From Paenibacillus macquariensis (GTDB lineage Bacteria; Bacillota; Bacilli; Paenibacillales; Paenibacillaceae), in contig NZ_FTNK01000004.1 in the NCBI RefSeq assembly GCF_900156375.1, positions 310,001 through 374,000 on the forward strand: 64,000 bases of DNA, given 5' to 3'. The notes under the pieces were generated by a model, which saw only the letters and a list, made by a program, of their open reading frames with translations, had not been told where the DNA came from and did not search any database. Position numbers and translations under genes: made by a program. Shown here one piece after another: positions 62,439-64,000 of the stretch. How positions within the stretch are numbered: the first letter of the stretch is position 1; each line of letters begins with the position of its first letter.

Positions 62439-62487
62439 TTTGTCATTCTGCTGTCATTGAGTTGTTGTATGTTTGTCATAGTTAGGA
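62439..62487 (+). promoter_or_regulatory. TGTCATT direct-repeat element, copy 4
   Basis: TTTGTCATTCTGCTGTCATT is unchanged; the right half has diverged (GAGTTGTTGTATGTTTGTCA, TAGTTAGGA). Confidence 0.66.
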
Positions 62488-62504
62488 ATAGGTTGAAAAT
62501 TTGA

Positions 62505-64000
62505 AGGGGGAGGCGGTACTGTAAGTGACCCTTATCAAATGGTAACCGCTGCTCAGCTTGATGAGGTCAGGAATCATTTGGGTAGGCATTTATTTCGAGC
62601 TGACAGCAGATATTGATTTGAGCGGCGATGCAACTGGCGAAGGATGGAAGCCAATAGGTGGTGGTATCGTCAGTATGTTCCAAGGAAACAGTTTAACAAT
62701 GACGGTTACACAGCGATCACAGTTACCTCTATTAATAATATTAGTGTAAATGTAGGAAATACATTTGCTGTTCGTATAGCTAGAGATCCAGCAAGTGGAA
62801 GAGTAAAGACGGTATCATACAAATAACACCGACTGTTTTAAAAGAGGGCAAGGAAAATAACATTGCGTGAATGGCATTGATATTACGTTCACGGACGACT
62901 CAGGATCGAACGGAGCGATTACAAAAGTGAAAGACGGAGCCACTCTGCTCGTTGCAGAAACGTAATACACAGTCGATGGAGGGGATCACCATAAAAGGCG
63001 GTGTGCTAACACCAGGTAATCATACTATCAATGAAACGGCAACCAATTATTATGATGCAGTGGTAAACCAATCAATGGGCCATGTGTATACAGGTGAAGG
63101 AGAAGGTTCACGATGTCATCCTTATCTGATTGCAACCGCTGCTCAGCTCAATGAGGTCAGGTATCATTTAGAAGTGGGCAATTATTATAAACTAACAGCA
63201 GATATTGATTTGAGCGGCTATACAGCTTGTGATAGTTGGTTGCCGATAGGTGATATTAATAATAAATTTCAAGGAAACATGGACGGCAACGGTTTTACAA
63301 TCACAAATCTAACGATTAATAGACCAAATAGTGGCTATATTGGACTTTTCGGTTATACAGGTAGTAGAAGTTCAATTTCTAATTTGGCTTTAGAAAATAC
63401 GGATGTGGATGGTTATTATGATGTAGGCGGCTTGGTTGGCAATAACAATGGAACAATCAACAACTGTTACACCATGGGAATTACGCGAGGAGGTTATTGC
63501 AACATAGGAGGCTTGGTTGGTAACAACAATGGACTAATCAGCAACAGCTACAGCACTGGAAATGTGAGTGGCATGTTTTATACAGGTGGATTGGTAGGGC
63601 TTAACGCTGGACTAATCAGCAGCAGCTACACCACAGGAAATGTTGAAGGAACATCAAAAGTTGGCGGATTAGTTGGTTCCAACGAACAAGGGACAATCAA
63701 CAACAGCTTCTACGACACAGAAACAACAGGTCAGTCAGATACAGAATAAGGTGAAGGCAAGACAACTGAAGAAATGAAGATGCAATGCACTTATGAAAGT
63801 TGGGAGAACTTTTCTAACACATGGGCAATAGATCCACTGCTTAATAATGGATATCCCCATTTGAGAGCTTTCTACCTCTATGTGACCTATGACAGCAACG
63901 GTAGTAGCTATAATTCAGCATCCACATTCATTTAAAGATGTACCTGCAAGTGCTCCAAATGCTAAAGCCATCGAGTTATCAGCTAACAAGAGCGGAAATC
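62505..64000 (+). pseudogene. Decayed copy of the large GLUG/HID/SLH protein gene
   Basis: Starts with AAGGGGGAGGCGGTACTG: the signal peptide codons are gone and the text joins directly to the GLUG block (SDPYQMVTAAQLDEVRNH). A frame shift follows near 62580, GLUG block 1 is deleted, the first HID module contains stops and frame shifts (e.g. AACGTAATAC near 62960), GLUG block 2 is readable from 62990 to 63749 (VGGLVGNNNGTINN), and AAA has become TAA at 63747. After that the InlB repeats are missing and it jumps to SLH code (TTTAAAGATGTACCTGCAAG), again with a deletion, running off the window. No functional product is expected. Confidence 0.9.

Overview
The window looks like the chromosome of a Paenibacillus-type, low-to-mid GC, spore-forming Firmicute. 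The signs are AGGAGG ribosome binding sites with frequent TTG and GTG starts, YesM/YesN-type two-component regulation beside a LipO/YtcP-type sugar ABC importer, secreted proteins ending in three SLH domains, and an LCP protein inside a surface-glycan cluster. I saw no rRNA, tRNA or CRISPR array.

Region 1 (1-11.1 kb) is a surface polysaccharide or S-layer glycan cluster: a glycosyltransferase tail, a membrane UDP-sugar 4,6-dehydratase, an LCP ligase, a PglC-type phosphoglycosyl transferase, a GNAT protein, a FemAB-like protein, a DegT aminotransferase, an NAD epimerase and an acyltransferase-3. An antisense tailspike-like beta-helix gene sits inside it. The gene content fits synthesis of a bacillosamine-like amino sugar, its loading on undecaprenyl phosphate and transfer to the wall. 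Next come a sodium:solute symporter with its DUF3311 partner (11.2-12.8 kb) and a membrane-anchored lysozyme-like protein (13.0-14.2 kb).

Region 2 (14.4-33.5 kb) is a mannoside utilisation locus: two GH38-like enzymes, a GH125 exo-mannosidase, a mannose-6-phosphate isomerase-like protein, a ROK kinase, a GH3 enzyme, a binding protein with two permeases, and a YesM/YesN-like sensor-regulator pair. A 66-bp element, 56/66 identical, lies upstream of both the first mannosidase gene and the binding-protein gene, and is the best candidate for the regulator's target.

Region 3 (33.5-50.5 kb) is a patchwork of small genes and debris. It holds a methyltransferase pseudogene that duplicates an intact gene 7.3 kb away, an SDR gene that has lost its nucleotide-binding end, a serine beta-lactamase-like membrane protein followed by a PhoB-type two-component pair, a WYL regulator divergent from a VOC gene with a palindromic operator, IS3 and response-regulator fragments, and a TetR-controlled operon of dihydrolipoamide dehydrogenase, membrane fusion protein and ABC-2 permease. 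A short intergenic repeat recurs here.

Region 4 (50.7-64 kb) is built from repeated copies of one cassette: 7TM histidine kinase, receiver plus BTAD activator, and a secreted GLUG/HID/InlB-repeat/SLH protein. One copy is complete. The others are decayed, rearranged or reduced, yet four near-identical copies of an upstream element containing an 11-bp-period TGTCATT direct repeat survive. This amplified regulator-adhesin module is the most unusual structure in the window.
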